From Cantharellus purpuraceus (taxonomy: Eukaryota > Basidiomycota > Agaricomycetes > Cantharellales > Hydnaceae), in NCBI GenBank assembly GCA_025174535.1, contig JALBUN010000019.1, positions 62,001 through 126,000 of the forward strand: a stretch of DNA of 64,000 nt. Direction: 5' to 3'. The notes under the pieces were generated by a model. It saw only the letters and a list, made by a program, of their open reading frames with translations, was not told the DNA's origin and made no database searches. This document shows positions 60,317 to 64,000 of the stretch, piece by piece; position 1 is the first letter of the stretch, and each line of letters opens with the position of its first letter. Made by a program: the position numbers and the translations under genes.

Positions 60317-61590
60317 ATGAGCGTGGCCGAGCTGGAGCAGTTGCTCTTGGCCTGACAGAAGGAAGAGGAGGAGGAGCGGAAACAGAAGGAGGAGGAGGAA
60401 GCAGAATGTAAATGGAAAGAGGAGGAGGAAGCGGAATGGAGATGGAAGGAGGAGGAGGAGGCGGAGCGGAGACAGAAGGAGGAGGAGGAGGCGGAATGGA
60501 GATGGAAGGAGGAGGAGGAGGTGGAACAGAGACGGAAGGAGGAGGCGGCGGAACAGAGATGGAAGGAGGAGGAAGAGCAGAGGCGGAAAGAGGCGGCGAA
60601 GACGGAACGGAGAAGGAAAGAGGAGGAAGCGAAGGCGAGAGGGCCCGCATGGTAAAGGAACTTGCGGCAGTGATGGAGGCCACAAGACTGAAGGAAGTGG
60701 AGGAGCAGGCGCATGAGCTAGAGGCCACCATGGAGGTAGAGGAGGAGGTGACCGGGGCAGGGGGAACCAGCCACCCAGGGAGTCCGAGTGTGCCAATACG
60801 GCCAAGGACCCCTGAAGTCACCATCATCTCCGTTTCACGGATGGCGATGACTCATTCGAAGGCTGTCACTGTGGAGGACTTGCTGTTATGTCCGTGGGCA
60901 CAGCCCTTATTTGAGTTGGGGGCAGCTGAGGAAGATGATGCGGTGGAGACGGAGAGGGCGGAGGTGGAGGCGGATCCTGATGCCAATATGGAGCTCAATG
61001 CAACTGCAGAGCCTGAGGCGGGTGTGGATGTTGGGACGGACGCGGAGCCAGATCCCACTTCGAATTCCTATGAGGAGATGGCTTGGGTAGCTGCGGTCGA
61101 GGCTCGCAAAAGAGCGGAGTTCTATGCCGCTACCACCAAGAAGAATCTTGATGTTGCGGTCTTTTCATTGAAGGCGTACCCGAGTGCTGATACAGAGAAG
61201 CAGGAGGTGGACCGGAGGGTCATATGGTGCAAGGCGGAGAGTCGCATGTTGGCGACCCATAAGAAGGAGCTGCGTGTCGCGAGGTCGGCGATCCAGCTTT
61301 GCAAGCGTGAGATGGAGAAGGCGGCGGCAGAACAGCAGGACAAGGAGGAGGAGAGGGAACGCTTGGAGGCCGCAGCGAGAAGGGGCGGACCACCCAAGGC
61401 TCTGGTTCCAACGGAGCCATTTGGCAGACCCGGCGTAACTTGCAACTTATGTCGTGATGTGGGTGTGGAGTGCGTGTGGCCTACCAGCCCAACTCGCCGA
61501 CTTCGGTCCTGCGATCGTTGTCGGGGTCGGAAAGGAGGGTGTAGGATTGATGGGAAGTTCAATCCCTGGAGTCAGAGTGTCAAGCCCTGA
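60317..61590 (+). pseudogene. Gyp-Z extra gene ORF1, copy D
   Basis: Starts MSVAELEQLLLA followed by TGA (60350s), then about 90 residues of KEEEEAEWRWKEEEE repeats. One base is missing compared with copy A near 60633 (AAGGCGAGAGG), so the repeat region and the downstream part are in different frames. Downstream is intact: VKELAAVMEATRLKEVEEQ, YEEMAWVAAVEARKRAEFYA, CNLCRDVGVEC and SCDRCRGRKGGC. It ends TGA CTA G at 61588. Confidence 0.8.
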
Positions 61591-62054
61591 CTAGTGGTAC
61601 AAGGAGGGGCAGAGAAAGAATCGGAGGGTCGTCTGACCAAAAAGAGGCGGACGGAGACGGGTGCTGTGGCAGCCAGGGGTAGCGGCATCGGATCGGAAGG
61701 GGCAACGACCAGTGCAGGTACGGGGTGCGTCTCGGCGCCCAATAGCACTGTGGGCCAGCTTATCTGGCTGGTTAACCTGCAGTCGGAGCACCTTCGGCGG
61801 ATGGAGGGGTTGTTAGTAGACTTGGTAAGGATGATGAAACGGAAGGAGGTTCTGGAGGGTCGGCAGACGGCCGAGTTATGTCGGTTGCGGAAGTTCATGG
61901 CCCCATTGGACAAGGATTCGGACATGGGAGATGAGAAGGATTGGGTGGCGGATGTAGAGAGTGATGAGGAGTCGGGCGGATGTAGAGAGTGATGAGGAGT
62001 CGGAGACAGAGCCTGAGGTAGATAAGGGAAAGGGAAAAAGGAAACGCGATGTAT
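61591..62054 (+). pseudogene. Gyp-Z extra gene ORF2, copy D
   Basis: In frame with ORF1 after TGA. Homologous to copy A until ADVESDEES, then a 28-bp tandem duplication (61948-61975 and 61976-62003) shifts the frame and gives an early stop at 61990. The original end (GKRKRDV) is still readable near 62030-62054 in another frame. Confidence 0.75.
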
Positions 62055-62203
62055 AAAATAAAGATGAAAATGATTATAAATTTCGAAGCAGAGACAAATG
62101 AGGCAGAGTGATTCCTTCAGAGCTTTTGGGCAGGCATCTAATTTCCCTTGACTTGTAATAAAATGGTGATGTGAAATAATAGAATTAGCATTAGTAATCG
62201 AAC

Positions 62204-63394
62204 TTAAAGATTCATAAGGGGGCCAGGTTTGTCTGGATAAGCGGAGTGAAAGTCGGAGACAGATTCAGATGCGTGATTGAGTTTGGATGCGGAGATCCAT
62301 GAGGACTCTTCATCGGTGCCTTCGTATCCAGTCCATTTGACTAAGTACCGGAGCTTGCACTTGTATCGACGGTTGATCTTTGAGTCCAGGATCTCGGATA
62401 TCTCATATTCATTGTCTGCTTCGATGATGATCAGAGGAGGTGGGGGTTGCGTGCAACCGGAGATCTCGTTCATGGTAGCGGGTTCAAGCATTGATATATG
62501 GAAGACCGGATGAACTGCTCGGAGGGTGAAGGACCTGCTGCCTGTGCGAGCAATGACCTCATAAGGACCTAAGTATTTCTTGGAGAGTTTCTTCGATGGG
62601 CAGGTGGTCTGGAAGTGTTCGGCCTTAACAAATACTTTGTCTCCAATTTGTAGGTCTGGAGCCAGAATGCGGCGTCGGTCTGTGGAGACTTGATATTGTT
62701 TCTGAGCATCGGAGATGGTCTCTCAGAGATGTTGGTGTAGTTGATCAAGGTCAGTTACAAATTGGCGGGCTTTGGTGGAGGCAAGTTCTTTCTCGGGGTG
62801 GACGGAGATGTTCAGATGGTAGCCTTTATTAGCAAAGAACGGAGAGATGCCGGTAGTTGCATTCGGAGCGTTGTTGTAGGCAAACTCTGCGATCGGAAGT
62901 AGATCAGCCCAGTTGTCTTGTTGATAGTTACAATAGATTTGGAGATATTGTTCCAGGGACTGATTCATTTGTTCTGTTTGTCTGTCTCCTTCAGGATGGT
63001 ATCCAGAGGTGAAGTGAAGTTTCATGTCGAGAGCCTGTCCTAGTGTGCGGAAGAAGGAGGACACGAACTCCAAGCCCCAATCAGACGTGACATGCGATGG
63101 GACTCCGTGTTTAGAGAATACGTGGAGAACAAACAACTTAGCTAGTAAGGCAGAGGTGATGGTGTCATGCGTCGGAATGAATAGTGACTGTTTAGTGAAC
63201 CTGTCAACAATCATGAGTATGGTGTCGTATCTGAGCGATGGGGGGAGCTTCTCTATGAAATCCATGGAGATGGAGTTCCATGGTTGCTCCGGGATTGGAA
63301 GTTGCTTAAGTGTTCCGTAGGGTTTGTGCCTTTGCAATTTTGAGCGCATACATGTGGTGCAGGAGTTACAGTAGTGTTGAATGTATTCCCGCAT
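62204..63394 (-). pseudogene. Gyp-Z copy D integrase with chromodomain
   Basis: Open stretches 63394-62723 and 62491-62204. Shows CNSCTTCMRSK, SMDFIEKLP, HVTSDWGLEFVSSFF (second Asp kept; next residue Trp, usually Arg) and HPEGDRQTEQMNQSLEQYL. The chromodomain block is KCKLRYLVKWTGYEG. Stops lie between the two stretches and upstream near 63420. Confidence 0.85.
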
Positions 63395-63613
63395 TTTTGG
63401 CCATACATAGTCTCGTCAGATTAATCCTTGTGTGTGATTTTGCCCGAAGTGGCCAGAGATCGGGTGATCATGATAATACTGCAAAATTCGAAGTCAGAGG
63501 CCGTTGGCGTCGGGGATGTATATCCGGTCGTTGTGTCGGAGGTGTCCTTTGGGGTCAAGTGACCATTTCGGATCGGAAGGGTTGTCCAAGTGTTTAACTG
63601 CAACAGGATCAGA

Positions 63614-64000
63614 TCAGAGTGATGAGCAGATGTCGGAGCGGAGTTGGTCGATGTCCATAATGGTGACAGCTCGGAGGGTGGGAGTCATGAGGGTGGATGC
63701 TCGTAGGGACGATGCCAGCTGCTCGTTAGTGAACACAGGATGAAAGTTGTGTGGGTTTACAGTGGCATAGTCGCTATTCCCCTCTTTAGGGTAGATGTCC
63801 CAGCGTCTAGTTAACGTGTCGGGCTTTGCTCCAAGTCGACCAGGACGGAAATGGATAATGAGATTGAACTGAGATAGGTATTTGGACCATCGGACCTGTC
63901 TCTGGGTGAGCAGTTTCGTTGTGGAGAAGTATTCCAAGTTCTTGTGGTCAGTTATGATGTCCACCGGATCGGAGGGACCCTCAAGGTAGTGTCTCCATAT
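63614..64000 (-). pseudogene. Gyp-Z copy D RNase H, partial
   Basis: Encodes [39 protein letters not shown] and [19 protein letters not shown], matching 29606-30000. Continues right of the window. Confidence 0.82.

Larger units (their letters stand above)
59655..64000 (-). mobile_element. Gyp-Z copy D, running off the right edge
   Basis: Inserted in ORF2 of copy C at a GGTCA site. Order from the left: 3' LTR, purine-rich tract on the minus strand next to the LTR (reverse complement of 60155-60170), antisense extra gene on plus, then integrase and RNase H on minus. It keeps more CpG than copies B and C and is probably younger. The right LTR lies beyond the window. Confidence 0.88.

Overview
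The window is nuclear DNA from a filamentous basidiomycete, most likely an Agaricomycete. Genes are split by many 50-80 nt GT-AG introns with very short exons, one gene belongs to a basidiomycete-type membrane-protein family, and half the window is LTR retrotransposons. No species is assigned. Exon models were built by hand from splice sites and conserved motifs. For the genes complete in the window and not frameshifted, exon lengths sum to a multiple of three.

Region 1 (1-19.5 kb) is a gene block entirely on the minus strand: a DAHP synthase (shikimate pathway, cut by the window edge), a seven-helix-like membrane protein, an MFS sugar porter, a small Cys/His-rich protein, a second MFS sugar porter with 22 exons, and an ATG26-type sterol 3-beta-glucosyltransferase with 21 exons. 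These are ordinary host genes with no obvious shared pathway.

Region 2 (about 21.6-50.5 kb) is nested transposable elements. Family names here are local labels. Gyp-Z is a Ty3/gypsy chromovirus with gag-pol on the minus strand. It also carries an extra gene on the opposite strand, between the integrase gene and the 3' LTR, coding for a Glu/Lys-rich coiled coil plus a Zn2Cys6-type cluster. Copy A (26019-33550) is bounded by a perfect 5-bp target duplication (CACTG), so the extra gene lies inside the element. Gyp-H (33.6-41.4 kb) is a decayed plus-strand gypsy element packed with short perfect inverted repeats. Cop-1 is a Ty1/copia family present as one truncated copy and four solo LTRs. LTR-T is a fragment cluster with a large inverted LTR pair. 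A 565-bp TIR element (MITE-like) occurs twice.

Region 3 (50.8-56.1 kb) is a two-gene host island: a CCC2-type copper P-type ATPase (+) converging on a frameshifted PrpF-family isomerase gene (-).

Region 4 (56.4-64 kb) is again Gyp-Z: an old copy C whose LTR holds the MITE and a Cop-1 solo LTR, interrupted at 59655 by younger copy D, which runs off the window. Copies B and C have lost many CpG sites relative to A and D, which suggests methylation-driven decay.

The strongest candidates for undescribed biology are the antisense zinc-cluster gene of Gyp-Z with its conserved TGA-CTA-G junction, and the hairpin-studded sequence of Gyp-H.
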